Below, one piece after another: positions 1 through 7,053 of a stretch of DNA of 20,480 nucleotides (position 1 is its first letter; each line of letters opens with the position of its first letter). The DNA comes from a virus. The stretch spans positions 1-20,480 of IMG/VR virus record IMGVR_UViG_3300025508_000197; one strand, 5' to 3'. The translations under genes were made by a program, and so were the position numbers. Below the pieces are notes generated by a model, which ran no database searches, was not told where the DNA came from, and saw only the letters and a list, made by a program, of their open reading frames with translations.

Positions 1-495
1 TTTAGGAATACCACCGCTAAACGCTTTACGTCTTATTAATCTGTCATGATTACCAATTGTAACAGTTGCTTTTGGGAATGCTTTATACCATCGTTGTAAC
101 TTGTTAATAGCAAGTGTAAGTTCATCGCCACCGCTTAAACCATTAGGGTCTGACTCATGGTAACTTGAATAATGGTTATCAATAACATCTCCAATAAAAA
201 CAACCTCGGAACAATTATATTTTTCTTGAACACTCTTGCAATGTGATAGATATTCTTTTAGACAAAATGGCTCATGTAAATCCCCTATAACTAAAACATT
301 ATTACTATTTGGTTTCATTGGTTTGTTTTTATTAAGTTTATTGTAATCTCTTCTAATATTAACCTCCCTCCATTGCTTAGCAGTTAACCTGTATCTATTC
401 TGCTTTCGTTTTCCATCATTCTCTTTAGGTGGTAAATCTAATAATATAGCCTCAGACTTGTTTAACCATCTTACACTTTTCTCTTGTTTGCTCAT
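1..495 (-). CDS. Metallophosphoesterase, C-terminus beyond the window
   Basis: The frame is open from the ATG at 495 to the window edge, giving 165 residues with no stop, so the C-terminus is missing. Three metal-binding blocks of the calcineurin-like phosphoesterase fold appear in the right order: GDLHE (residues 71-75), GDVIDNH (102-108) and GNHDR (148-152). Residues 1-65 are basic and precede the catalytic fold; they resemble no domain I recognise. Enzymes of this family hydrolyse phosphomonoesters or phosphodiesters with two metal ions. In phages they often sit next to replication genes, as here, downstream of a helicase. The substrate cannot be told from the sequence. The gene starts 2 bases after the preceding stop, so it is in the same operon. 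Confidence 0.85.
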   Translation of the reverse strand, partial: MSKQEKSVRWLNKSEAILLDLPPKENDGKRKQNRYRLTAKQWREVNIRRDYNKLNKNKPMKPNSNNVLVIGDLHEPFCLKEYLSHCKSVQEKYNCSEVVFIGDVIDNHYSSYHESDPNGLSGGDELTLAINKLQRWYKAFPKATVTIGNHDRLIRRKAFSGGIPK

Positions 496-497
496 CT

Positions 498-695
498 TTA
501 TTTAGTTTTATAATTATTAATCCATTTTAACCCAGCTTTATACGCTTCTTCTGAGGTGTCAAAATCCGCTAAGACATCTTCTGTAATCCAAGTAGTTTTA
601 CCTTTCCGTAATATACCAACTAGCCAGTAGTCTTGAAAACGAGCCATTACTGTGACATTCAACCACCAACCTAAAGGAATTTCTTTTGTATTCAT
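498..695 (-). CDS. Hypothetical protein, 65 aa
   Basis: This is a short, Trp-rich protein (WW near residue 10, further Trp at about 24, 36 and 58). The order strand-strand-helix, ending in an EEAYKAGLKWI helix, suggests a small alpha/beta fold. I do not recognise the family. It sits between the helicase and the metallophosphoesterase, and a Bacteroidota-type promoter lies directly upstream at 710-740. Confidence 0.6.
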   Translation of the reverse strand: MNTKEIPLGWWLNVTVMARFQDYWLVGILRKGKTTWITEDVLADFDTSEEAYKAGLKWINNYKTK

Positions 696-709
696 ATTTA
701 TAATTTAAG

Positions 710-739
710 CAAATGTATATAAATTAATTAACCCCACCT
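710..739 (-). promoter_or_regulatory. Promoter for the 65-aa gene and phosphoesterase
   Basis: Read on the minus strand, a TACATTTG box (710-717) fits the Bacteroidota -7 consensus TAnnTTTG and lies 15-25 bases upstream of the ATG at 695. Further upstream is TTAGGTGGGG, which resembles the TTAGGTTGG and TTAGGTTTG elements at the other two left-arm promoters (7573-7581 and 5867-5875). The -33 box itself is poor. Confidence 0.5.
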
Positions 740-742
740 AAT

Positions 743-1765
743 TTAAAACGGAATTTCTTCTTCTCCAAATGCATCAATAGCAGAAATAGTTGGTAATTGT
801 TTCTTTTCATCCTTAAATTCTTTTAATTCAGTATCTAAAGGGTTGTAAAGTTTAATTGCCTCTCCAATAGCATCTAAATCTTGTGAGTAATTAACCTTCA
901 TATAAATATCTATCTTATCTGGATACCATTTTATAACTAAAGGATTGTCTTTTTTTGTAGTGTCACCTCCTGTATGCTTGTTTCTAACGTTATCAATTAC
1001 TAACTCATTTTCGTTATCTTCTTTTTGATTTAAATACCATGTAAAAGACGCTTTATTTAATAACCAACCACCCTCACCATCGTAACTTGTAACATCTTCG
1101 CTAGAACGTTGTGCGCTCATTGTAGGGTGTTGAGAAACGTGGACAGAACAATGCTTTTTGCTAAAGTTTAGTATTTTAATACCTAATATCTTACCATCAG
1201 CATAAGCGTTCCCCGTGTCCTGCCATCCGTTCATAAATGAGTTAATAGGGTCCAAAAACAATGCGTGTACATCTACTCCCTTTTTTATTAAATCCTCAGT
1301 AAAATCACAAGCTTCCTTAACGCTCTCAACATCTATAAAGTAAAAATGCTTATCCATCCAAGCAGATGCCCTGTTAAATAGTTCTGGGTTTGTCTTTCTT
1401 ACATTTTTAGCCAAGTCACCTAAAATATAATTCATATAATTTAACTTCATTGACCACTCGCTGTTTTCTTGGAATGCTACTACAAATATTAAGTCATTAC
1501 AAATTGCTCCTAAACATTGTAATACTATATTTATACTCGTTTTACCTTCTCCTTTTCTGCCAGTACATAAATAAAACTCATTCTTTTTAAATAGAAAATA
1601 CTCGTTTAAAGTTGTAGAAGTACTTTTAAACCCTTGTGGTATTACTCCACTAATATAGTCTTCTATATCTTTATTAATCTCTTTATGCGGGATTAAATGC
1701 TTTTTATGTACGTCTTCTGCACTAGGGTCTTCTAACTGTTGGTTAGTGTTTATTAGTTGTATCAT
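743..1765 (-). CDS. DnaB/RepA-like replicative helicase (RecA-fold ATPase)
   Basis: The 340-aa protein has a Walker A motif GRKGEGKT (residues 69-76), a Walker B segment ALFLDP (168-173) and a VHVSQHP segment (208-214) where DnaB/RepA-type helicases carry motif H3. It is shorter than DnaB (about 450 aa) and lacks the N-terminal primase-binding domain, like other single-domain phage helicases of the RepA/gp41 kind. Its expected role is unwinding at the phage replication fork as a hexamer. The start overlaps the end of the methyltransferase gene by 23 bases, so the two are probably translated from one message. The replisome organizer lies upstream in the same operon. The last 35 residues are acidic and probably disordered. 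Confidence 0.85.
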   Translation of the reverse strand: MIQLINTNQQLEDPSAEDVHKKHLIPHKEINKDIEDYISGVIPQGFKSTSTTLNEYFLFKKNEFYLCTGRKGEGKTSINIVLQCLGAICNDLIFVVAFQENSEWSMKLNYMNYILGDLAKNVRKTNPELFNRASAWMDKHFYFIDVESVKEACDFTEDLIKKGVDVHALFLDPINSFMNGWQDTGNAYADGKILGIKILNFSKKHCSVHVSQHPTMSAQRSSEDVTSYDGEGGWLLNKASFTWYLNQKEDNENELVIDNVRNKHTGGDTTKKDNPLVIKWYPDKIDIYMKVNYSQDLDAIGEAIKLYNPLDTELKEFKDEKKQLPTISAIDAFGEEEIPF

Positions 1766-2510
1766 TTATTCTTTTTAGTGCTATGTTAAAATAGTTTTCG
1801 TCTTGTTCTATTCCTATAAAGTTTCTATTAGTATTCTTTGCTGCTACTCCAGTAGTACCTGAGCCCATCGTAAAATCTAAAACAGTTTCGTTTTTGTTTG
1901 TGTAGGTCTGTATTAAATACTCCATTAACTCAATAGGTTTTTGTGTTGGGTGTACTGGCTTACCTTTAACTTCTAAATCAAATTCTAAAATACTTTGAGG
2001 GTAATTAGTAAATTCTTGAACTGTATCTCTATGTGATGGTCTTTTACCAAATGATACTTCCTCATCTCTATATTTGGTTGGCTTTTTTCTTGTCTTCTCA
2101 CACTTCAATAAACCTTGTGGATAATACTCCATTCTATTTTTACTTTGTGATTTATGGGCTACTTTTCCAAAGCTGAAAACAGATATATTTTCGTGTTTTT
2201 TAAGGGGTGAGTTCTTTGCGTGTGCAAAACCACTATTATATTTAGTTTTTCTCCATATCCAATCATACTTATAATTCTTAATATTACTCATTCTCAAAGC
2301 ACTACTAAAAGGCTCTGAACCAAACAAAACTATAGCACCATTTGGCTTTATAACTCTATTCAGTTGTTCCCACATCAAGTCAAAGTCTATAACGCTATCC
2401 CATTTACAAGCAGTAGTTCCATAAGGTGGGTCTGTTATAATAGCATCAATACTATTATCTTCAATTGTTTTCATAATCTCAAGGCAATCGCCTTTATGTA
2501 GTTTTATCAT
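1743..2510 (-). CDS. DNA methyltransferase, beta class (N6-adenine or N4-cytosine)
   Basis: The 255-aa protein has catalytic motif IV DPPYG (residues 27-31) at the N-terminus and the SAM-binding motif I DFTMGSGTTG (212-221) near the C-terminus. This is the permuted beta-class order. DPPY favours N6-adenine methylation. The KPVHPTQKP segment just before motif I is typical of phage and type II enzymes. No restriction endonuclease partner lies beside it. It is embedded in the replication operon, between a Cys-rich small ORF (overlap 17 bases) and the helicase (overlap 23 bases). It could protect phage DNA from host restriction or mark replication or packaging sites. Target sequence unknown. Confidence 0.9.
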   Translation of the reverse strand: MIKLHKGDCLEIMKTIEDNSIDAIITDPPYGTTACKWDSVIDFDLMWEQLNRVIKPNGAIVLFGSEPFSSALRMSNIKNYKYDWIWRKTKYNSGFAHAKNSPLKKHENISVFSFGKVAHKSQSKNRMEYYPQGLLKCEKTRKKPTKYRDEEVSFGKRPSHRDTVQEFTNYPQSILEFDLEVKGKPVHPTQKPIELMEYLIQTYTNKNETVLDFTMGSGTTGVAAKNTNRNFIGIEQDENYFNIALKRINDTTNKH

Positions 2511-2634
2511 TATTTATTTTTTTTATTTTATTTTTTAAATCTATAATTTCTTGGTCTTTACAACAGGAACTGCATTGGTTTTCACAACCTTTCATTTTAG
2601 TTCTATTATAAAATCCACATAAAAACTCACTCAT
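2494..2634 (-). CDS. Cys-rich small protein, 46 aa
   Basis: An ATG at 2634 opens a 46-codon frame ending in TAA at 2494-2496, overlapping the methyltransferase start by 17 bases. It has five Cys residues (6, 17, 21, 24, 25); the cluster CENQCSSCC could bind a metal. The C-terminal half is Lys/Ile-rich and helical. It fills the gap between 2510 and 2653 exactly in operon order. Family unknown. Confidence 0.5.
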   Translation of the reverse strand: MSEFLCGFYNRTKMKGCENQCSSCCKDQEIIDLKNKIKKINNDKTT

Positions 2635-2652
2635 ACGTATTTGGTTTTTATT

Positions 2653-3108
2653 TTAAAATCTGTTTAACGCTTCTGTTATCATATTGCCTAATTTATTATT
2701 AACAAAGTCTTGTGTGAAAGTTTCTTTATAGTTTTTGTAAGTCTTTAAAACCTCTTCTTTTGCAATGTCTGTTTTTGCTTCTAATAATTTATTAAGTTGG
2801 TTGTCTTGCAAATCTCGGTAAAAAGAATCATAAAACAAAGACAAATCTGTATTTAATATTTTACTTAAATCTTTTTGCGCCAAATCATCTATTATAGTAG
2901 TTCCATAATGTCTAATATTCATAGTTAAATGATAAATATATAATTTAGCGAATAGAACGTTGTTATTAAGCGTTTCTTTTTTCTGACGGTTAATCCATCC
3001 AAAAATAGTATTGAGTGCCTCTATGTCGTCTTGGTTAGGCTTAAACGGCTTATCTGAACCAAACCTCCAAGATAATTTATTAACTGCCTTTTCTAAGTTG
3101 TATTTCAT
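2653..3108 (-). CDS. Hypothetical replication-module protein, 151 aa
   Basis: This is a soluble, mostly helical, charged protein with no motif I can name. It lies 3 bases downstream of the replisome-organizer-like gene and upstream of the methyltransferase and helicase. That is where many phages encode a helicase loader, but no sequence feature here proves it. The N-terminal half contains a PFKPNQDDIEAL segment and is rich in aromatic residues up to about position 60. Treat as unknown. Confidence 0.65.
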   Translation of the reverse strand: MKYNLEKAVNKLSWRFGSDKPFKPNQDDIEALNTIFGWINRQKKETLNNNVLFAKLYIYHLTMNIRHYGTTIIDDLAQKDLSKILNTDLSLFYDSFYRDLQDNQLNKLLEAKTDIAKEEVLKTYKNYKETFTQDFVNNKLGNMITEALNRF

Positions 3109-3111
3109 AGT

Positions 3112-3879
3112 TTATAAATCTTTGTCTAAATCTTTGTAAAGATTCCTTGTTTGTTCTTTAATGGTTTCTACTTTCTGCAAATTAAGCCAGCGTTTATAGT
3201 GTATTTGATATTCTTTTAAATTGTCTTTTATTTTACGTTCAGAAATTAAGTGAGCGTTAAAGTTTGCAAGGTAAAAAGAAACTGTTTTTATATTTGTTCT
3301 TTTATTCATTGCAATACTTTCTAAATACAATTTATCTTTTACTGTTAAATCTTTAAATTTTATATGATTACTATAATCTGGTTTTGCTTCTTTTACTAAA
3401 CCGTTACTATTTAAATTAGTATTAATATTTAATTTAGTTTCATATTCTACTTCTACTTCTACTTTCGGAACCATACCGTAACCCTTTGAAAGCCTTTCGA
3501 ACCCTTCCGAAGGGTTAACTTTAGATATAACTAAACCTTTAATCTTTAATGAATTAGGTAAATTATTATAAGTATCAATAGCAGACTTTTTCATATTTGT
3601 ATTATAATTCTGATGTTTCATGTAATTTATCAGAATCACTCTATTATCAATATATTTAACCTTATTAGCTTTTTCAAAGTCTTTTAAATATGTTTTTACA
3701 ACTATTTGTGTTATACCTGTTTCAAAAGATATCTTCTTTACAGATGCTTCATAAATACCTAACATATTAGTTTTTTCATTAGTTACTAAATATATAAATA
3801 GTAGCTTTTGCATTGGTTCTAATTCTTCCACCCAAGTATCTGACCAGAAAGCGGTGTTTAAACTTCTTAGTTTGCTCAT
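3112..3879 (-). CDS. Replisome organizer / replication initiation protein
   Basis: The 255-aa protein starts with LNTAFWSDTWVEELEP and continues with YLVTNEKTNMLGIYE and ISFETGI. This is the winged-helix N-terminal domain seen in phage replisome organizers of the O/DnaD type (roughly residues 1-110). A low-complexity linker follows (about 115-165, including VEVEVEYE), then a helical C-terminal domain (170-255). By analogy with lambda O the N-domain would bind origin DNA and the C-domain recruit the helicase or its loader. The linker DNA contains GC-richer repeats and a perfect dyad beside an AT-rich stretch, so the origin may lie inside the gene. It overlaps the end of the preceding small gene by one base. 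Confidence 0.75.
   Translation of the reverse strand: MSKLRSLNTAFWSDTWVEELEPMQKLLFIYLVTNEKTNMLGIYEASVKKISFETGITQIVVKTYLKDFEKANKVKYIDNRVILINYMKHQNYNTNMKKSAIDTYNNLPNSLKIKGLVISKVNPSEGFERLSKGYGMVPKVEVEVEYETKLNINTNLNSNGLVKEAKPDYSNHIKFKDLTVKDKLYLESIAMNKRTNIKTVSFYLANFNAHLISERKIKDNLKEYQIHYKRWLNLQKVETIKEQTRNLYKDLDKDL
3390..3525 (-). other. Possible replication origin inside the initiator gene
   Basis: Within the linker-coding part of the initiator gene lie a perfect 7-bp dyad AACCCTT-CCG-AAGGGTT (3500-3516) and further AAGG/CTTT and GGTTACGG-like repeats (about 3470-3500). These are unusually GC-rich for this genome. An AT-rich run of about 60 bases (3390-3440) adjoins them. This is the layout of lambda-type origins; function is inferred only. 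Confidence 0.3.
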
Positions 3880-4088
3880 TACTTTCTCATTTTAGATTGG
3901 ATATGCAGTAAAGCACCTATAAACTGTCTTAATTCTTCTTTAGATAAATAATGATTAACACCTCCACAATTAACACTATTTAAGAAATCTGTATATTCTA
4001 TAGATATATTTACATACTCATTAAAATCTTCAATTATTAAATCACTTTTACAGTCTTCTGTTACTGCATTTTCAAATACTACTTTCAT
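3879..4088 (-). CDS. Hypothetical protein, 69 aa
   Basis: This is a small acidic protein with a predicted beta-rich first half (residues 1-45) and a C-terminal helix (LSKEELRQFIGALLHIQSK). Family not recognised. Its stop overlaps the start of the initiator gene by one base. It is the first gene after a promoter with a dyad and an inverted-repeat leader (4139-4248), so it may mark the start of the replication sub-operon. Confidence 0.6.
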   Translation of the reverse strand: MKVVFENAVTEDCKSDLIIEDFNEYVNISIEYTDFLNSVNCGGVNHYLSKEELRQFIGALLHIQSKMRK

Positions 4089-4138
4089 AAAATATAAATT
4101 TAAGTTAAACTAAAAAATCTCCTTAAAATCAAAGCTAA

Positions 4139-4201
4139 AGTGGAATTTGCTCATCATCTAAGAAGATTATAAAATGTTTTTGCTACGTGTAAAATTCCAC
4201 T
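4139..4201 (-). repeat. 10-bp inverted repeat in leader RNA
   Basis: AGTGGAATTT (4139-4148) and AAATTCCACT (4192-4201) are perfectly complementary and enclose 43 bases. They lie downstream of the promoter at 4219-4248 and upstream of the gene at 4088. A 15-codon frame starting in the loop (ATGATGAGC on the minus strand) reads through the inner arm. It could be an attenuator, a leader peptide or a small RNA. There is no U-run, so it is not a simple terminator. Confidence 0.4.
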
Positions 4202-4203
4202 AA

Positions 4204-4248
4204 TACACTAACGTGGTGTAAATATAGTTCTTTTTATTCAATAAACAA
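4204..4248 (-). promoter_or_regulatory. Promoter with operator-like dyad
   Basis: On the minus strand, TTG (4246-4248), a 19-base spacer and TATATTTA (4219-4226) match the Bacteroidota promoter. A dyad TACACTAACGTGGTGTA (4204-4220, arms TACAC/GTGTA) overlaps the edge of the -7 box and the expected start point, where a repressor operator would sit. It would drive the replication genes from 4088 downward. Confidence 0.45.
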
Positions 4249-4251
4249 GAT

Positions 4252-4572
4252 TTATTTTATTTTTATTAATTCTAAGGTACACTTATTTTCTTTTCCCTTC
4301 TTTACATTTACGCAGATTTGCCTATTGTCTTTGTCTTGCTCAAATAGTTTGTCTTCAATAATTTTACAGTAATGAAACACATTAATAGTATCTAATCTTC
4401 TACCAATAAACTCAAATGTAAAATTAAGAGAATAACCACCTTTAAAAGTTTTATTAGTAGAAGAAGACGTTAATAGCCTTAAAGTGTCTTTAAACTTCTT
4501 TTGTGTTGCCCAGTGCTGGTTTTTGTACTTGTTAAAAGATAGTTTTGTTAAGTTGTTTATTTCAATTTTCAT
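4252..4572 (-). CDS. RusA-like Holliday junction resolvase
   Basis: The 106-aa protein has the size and key layout of RusA family resolvases: RRLDTIN (residues 58-64) corresponds to the conserved RRDLDN block, followed by D74 (IIEDKL) and D80/D82 (EQDKDNRQI). These acidic residues bind the metal. RusA cuts four-way junctions symmetrically as a dimer and would resolve recombination or replication intermediates before packaging. The first 30 residues are basic. It overlaps the upstream HNH gene by 4 bases (ATGA). The sequence is diverged from E. coli RusA, so the assignment rests on motif spacing. Confidence 0.65.
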   Translation of the reverse strand: MKIEINNLTKLSFNKYKNQHWATQKKFKDTLRLLTSSSTNKTFKGGYSLNFTFEFIGRRLDTINVFHYCKIIEDKLFEQDKDNRQICVNVKKGKENKCTLELIKIK

Positions 4573-4850
4573 ATTAATTTATCTTTTATTTGGTGGCATC
4601 TTCTGCATAACATTGTAATATTATTCGCATCAAAACATAACTCTGTTTCTCCGTTTTCTTTCGCCTTCTTTACACTTATATCATGGCTGCAATCTAAGTA
4701 AGTGCCAGAAGATATTAAACATTCTTCACAGAAATTGTAACCGTGTTCATCAAATTGTTGTTGTACTTTATAACGTTTTGCTTTAGTAATTAAACGTTCT
4801 ATTACAGACTGTTTTAAACGTGTTCCGTCACTACATTTGTAGGTATTCAT
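4569..4850 (-). CDS. HNH-type zinc-binding protein (possible endonuclease)
   Basis: The 93-aa protein carries two Cys pairs, CEEC (41-44) and CRRC (82-85) followed by H86, and between them CSHDISV (54-60) and DANNITML (74-81). This is the HNH pattern: His in the first strand, Asn in the middle, the terminal CxxCH as zinc ligand and active-site helix. Such small HNH proteins are common in phages and may nick or cut DNA, sometimes with terminase. It overlaps its neighbours by ATGA on both sides. Free-standing specificity cannot be read from the sequence. Confidence 0.7.
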   Translation of the reverse strand: MNTYKCSDGTRLKQSVIERLITKAKRYKVQQQFDEHGYNFCEECLISSGTYLDCSHDISVKKAKENGETELCFDANNITMLCRRCHQIKDKLI

Positions 4851-4984
4851 AATAGTTTATATTGGTTAATACTATTTAGTAAATTCTCTAATTCTATTTC
4901 TTTTAACTGTATTTTATTGGCAACCTCTTTTTTGAGTTTATTAAGTTCTTTGATTTCTAACTTTAAAGATTCTTCATTACTCAT
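4847..4984 (-). CDS. Small coiled-coil protein, 45 aa
   Basis: An ATG at 4984 overlaps the stop of the upstream gene, and its TGA stop (4847-4849) overlaps the HNH start (ATGA). The frame gives 45 residues, almost all helix-forming with a Leu/Ile heptad pattern (LKLEIKELNKLKKEV), a short coiled coil. The perfect fit between overlapping neighbours supports a real gene. Function unknown. Confidence 0.6.
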   Translation of the reverse strand: MSNEESLKLEIKELNKLKKEVANKIQLKEIELENLLNSINQYKLL

Positions 4985-5169
4985 TACAACTCTCTAATTG
5001 CTCTTTTTAAATACAGTGCTTTATCTAACGTTTCTTCGTAAGCGTGTTGTAACCATCCTTTTAAATCAATATCGGTTCTATCTAAAGTTGTATTGTATTT
5101 TTCTATTCCAACGTTAGAACGTTCTATCAAATCTTTTCTTACCTCTGCTACTATCGTGTCTTTAATCAT
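4984..5169 (-). CDS. Small phage protein, 61 aa, MazG-like pattern
   Basis: The sequence has the pattern R.NVGIEKYNTTLDRTD followed by WLQHAYEETLDKALYLKRAI. I have the impression of a small protein common in Bacteroidota and Firmicutes phages. The EE..D...YL helix resembles one half of the MazG/dUTPase-like nucleotide pyrophosphohydrolase core, but the protein is too short for a full domain. Start and stop overlap both neighbours by a few bases. Confidence 0.6.
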   Translation of the reverse strand: MIKDTIVAEVRKDLIERSNVGIEKYNTTLDRTDIDLKGWLQHAYEETLDKALYLKRAIREL

Positions 5170-5614
5170 GTAAATTGTATTTATTAATATATGTTTTATA
5201 TTCTTTTTTAACTAAATGATTTTCTTTTAATTCTTTAAACTTTGATAAATATACGTAATATCTACGCTTTCTAACACCCAAAAAGCAAGTTATTTTATTA
5301 GGGTGTATCTTTAAAATATGTGTTGCAATGTGGGAAAATACTTGTCTTTTTCTGCTATAAATAACAGTGAAATCTTCCTCAATAGTTTGTTTAAGAATCT
5401 TTAGTTTTGCTAAGGATAATTTATCCATATTCATACCAGAAGCAAAAGTTTCTATTACATAAGAACTATTTAAACTTTCTGTTGCTCTTTTATGTTCTTT
5501 CATTAAACTATGTATTTCATCGTTAGATACATTTAAACCACCTATTTCTGAGTGAATGTATTTTATCAATTCATTACAATATTTTATATCATTTTGGTAG
5601 TCCGTAATAGTCAT
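5162..5614 (-). CDS. Hypothetical protein, 150 aa
   Basis: This soluble protein is helical for the first 110 residues and has a basic C-terminal third (KIHPNKITCFLGVRKRRYYVYLSKFKE) that could contact nucleic acid. No family recognised. It overlaps the upstream gene by ATGA at 5611-5614 and the downstream gene by 8 bases, so it is translated as part of the operon. Confidence 0.6.
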   Translation of the reverse strand: MTITDYQNDIKYCNELIKYIHSEIGGLNVSNDEIHSLMKEHKRATESLNSSYVIETFASGMNMDKLSLAKLKILKQTIEEDFTVIYSRKRQVFSHIATHILKIHPNKITCFLGVRKRRYYVYLSKFKELKENHLVKKEYKTYINKYNLHD

Positions 5615-5826
5615 ATTTTACTTATTAAATATACTTTATACAACCTATCAAAATAAGGCTTGTATATTGGGTTGTCTATATTGGGTCTAATTGCTAATAC
5701 ATGAGAGCGAACAAAAGTACGCAAATCTTGGATAGTCTGGCAGCCTTCTATTTCTATCGGTTTAAAATCTTCGAATTTATACGTACTATAAAAGTGTATA
5801 ATCTCGTTTAGTTTTTCTATTGTCAT
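5611..5826 (-). CDS. Small phage protein, 71 aa (DUF6965-like)
   Basis: The pattern I.GCQTIQDLRTFVRSHVLAIRPN followed by YKPYFDRLYKV resembles a small family often found in Bacteroidota phages (C.xI.D...fv..H...l..N...k.ykPYyDRL). No function is known to me. It is the first gene after the promoter at 5843-5875. Confidence 0.6.
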   Translation of the reverse strand: MTIEKLNEIIHFYSTYKFEDFKPIEIEGCQTIQDLRTFVRSHVLAIRPNIDNPIYKPYFDRLYKVYLISKI

Positions 5827-5842
5827 AATTTTATCTCTTATT

Positions 5843-5875
5843 CAAATCTACAACATTATATATATACAAACCTAA
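5843..5875 (-). promoter_or_regulatory. Promoter, minus strand
   Basis: On the minus strand, TTAGGTTTG (5867-5875), a 16-base AT spacer and TAGATTTG (5843-5850) match the Bacteroidota promoter. The first 21 bases are nearly the same as in the promoter at 7549-7581, so this is probably a duplicated early promoter. Confidence 0.6.
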
Positions 5876-6295
5876 TTATTCTAATAATCTTTTTAATTGG
5901 TCCTTAGAAGGAAACTCTATTACTATGCCTTTTTCACCAAAATAATTGGCTAAAACATCTACTATTTCGTTTATCTGTTTACCATTCATTTGAGTAGTGC
6001 TATCTAAGTCAAATAACGCTTTCATTATTGGATGCCATATTTGATACTTTACAGTCATTTGATTATGTCTTGTACAAATCACTTGTCCTTTTAATCCAAA
6101 GTACTTAAAATCCATTCCTACATCGTTTAGTTTATTGTAAATAATACTATAAAGTAAATGCAAAGCAGAATTTTGTTTACTGGTTATGGTAACCTTCTTC
6201 TTAGTTAAGTCTACTGTATGACCGTTTTTAAGGTAAAAAGCAGACTTATTTTTAAATTCGTCTGCTTCGTTTTCGTTTTGTAGGTTAAAAATCAT
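5876..6295 (-). CDS. NinB-like recombination protein (tentative)
   Basis: The 139-aa protein has SKQNSALHLLYSIIYNKLND early (residues 38-57), then a GLKGQVICTRHNQMTVKYQIWHPIMKALF block and a C-terminal TKQINEIVDVLANYF-like helix. The Lys-Gln-Asn start of the helix and the later Trp-containing block recall the NinB/Orf family, which binds single-stranded DNA and SSB to help recombinases load. This assignment is a resemblance, not a firm match. The neighbouring Sak3-like annealing protein two genes upstream fits a recombination role. It overlaps the previous gene by ATGA. Confidence 0.45.
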   Translation of the reverse strand: MIFNLQNENEADEFKNKSAFYLKNGHTVDLTKKKVTITSKQNSALHLLYSIIYNKLNDVGMDFKYFGLKGQVICTRHNQMTVKYQIWHPIMKALFDLDSTTQMNGKQINEIVDVLANYFGEKGIVIEFPSKDQLKRLLE

Positions 6296-6528
6296 TTATA
6301 TTTATGATTATTGTTTAAAATGTAATCTATCCTTTTGTTCTTTAACTCTTTATTAAGTTTCACTAACTTTTTAAAATGCTCATCCTCCTGGTACATTTTA
6401 TCCGTATTTTCTAAATGTTGGAATGATATCAAATCAAATTTACCGCTTAGCCAGTTTTCAAATTCTGTAACATTATGGTTATTTAATTTAACTGTTATAT
6501 TTACGGTGGTTTTATCTTCTAAATTCAT
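6292..6528 (-). CDS. Hypothetical protein, 78 aa
   Basis: This is a small charged protein: a short beta-prone N-terminus (TTVNITVKLNNHNV) followed by helices and a very basic, Asn-rich tail. Family unknown. It is coupled to the annealing-protein gene upstream (one-base overlap at 6528) and to the NinB-like gene downstream (ATGA). Confidence 0.6.
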   Translation of the reverse strand: MNLEDKTTVNITVKLNNHNVTEFENWLSGKFDLISFQHLENTDKMYQEDEHFKKLVKLNKELKNKRIDYILNNNHKYK

Positions 6529-7052
6529 TATTTAAGTGTTAGTTTTAGTTCATCTTTTAAATCTAACATTGCCGTTTGTTCTGTTCTTGTGAGCGATAAA
6601 AATACTCTCTTTAGCTCATCTTGTGTTTTACATTCATTTAACTTTTCAGAAGGTTTTTTAATTTCTTCTTCTGGTAAATCTTCGCCAGCATAAATATAAA
6701 GACCAAGACCATGCAAAGCAATTGCTTTAACTGTACATCTTTGTATTGCTTTATTAATATCCATCATATTAACCTTGTCTGGTGTTATTGCTGCATTTCT
6801 AAAATCCATTACAGGTAAGTAGTTAATGTGTTCTAAATCATCAATAGTAATACCTACTTTTACAATTACACCAGCTTTAGATGCAAAGTATGGCATATTA
6901 GTATTTTTATCGTGGTAAACTTTAGCGGTTGCAGTTGGAGAAACTTTCTTTAATTCTGCCCAAGCAAATGCCCAAGATAAATAAGTAAATTTACCTTTCT
7001 TTTCTGTTTTATTATTTACATCAATTGCACTTAGTGTTTTAAATATTTCCAT
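6528..7052 (-). CDS. Single-strand annealing protein, Sak3/DUF1071-like
   Basis: The 174-aa protein begins MEIFKTLSAIDVNNKTEKKGKFTYLSWAFAWAELKK; the segment YLSWAFAWAELKK and the later MDINKAIQRCTVKAIALHGLGLYIYAGEDLP are characteristic of the DUF1071 (Sak3-type) annealing proteins of phages. These proteins bind single-stranded DNA and anneal complementary strands, in the same functional group as Red-beta and Erf. The C-terminal 40 residues are charged and variable. It heads the recombination genes of the left operon, two bases after the upstream stop. No paired exonuclease is visible in the window. Confidence 0.8.
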   Translation of the reverse strand: MEIFKTLSAIDVNNKTEKKGKFTYLSWAFAWAELKKVSPTATAKVYHDKNTNMPYFASKAGVIVKVGITIDDLEHINYLPVMDFRNAAITPDKVNMMDINKAIQRCTVKAIALHGLGLYIYAGEDLPEEEIKKPSEKLNECKTQDELKRVFLSLTRTEQTAMLDLKDELKLTLK

Positions 7053-7053
7053 T

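Noticed and set aside
6335-6535. 66-aa plus-strand frame opposite the 78-aa gene
   Set aside because: It is the antisense shadow of a well-placed operon gene, with ATGA coupling on the minus strand.
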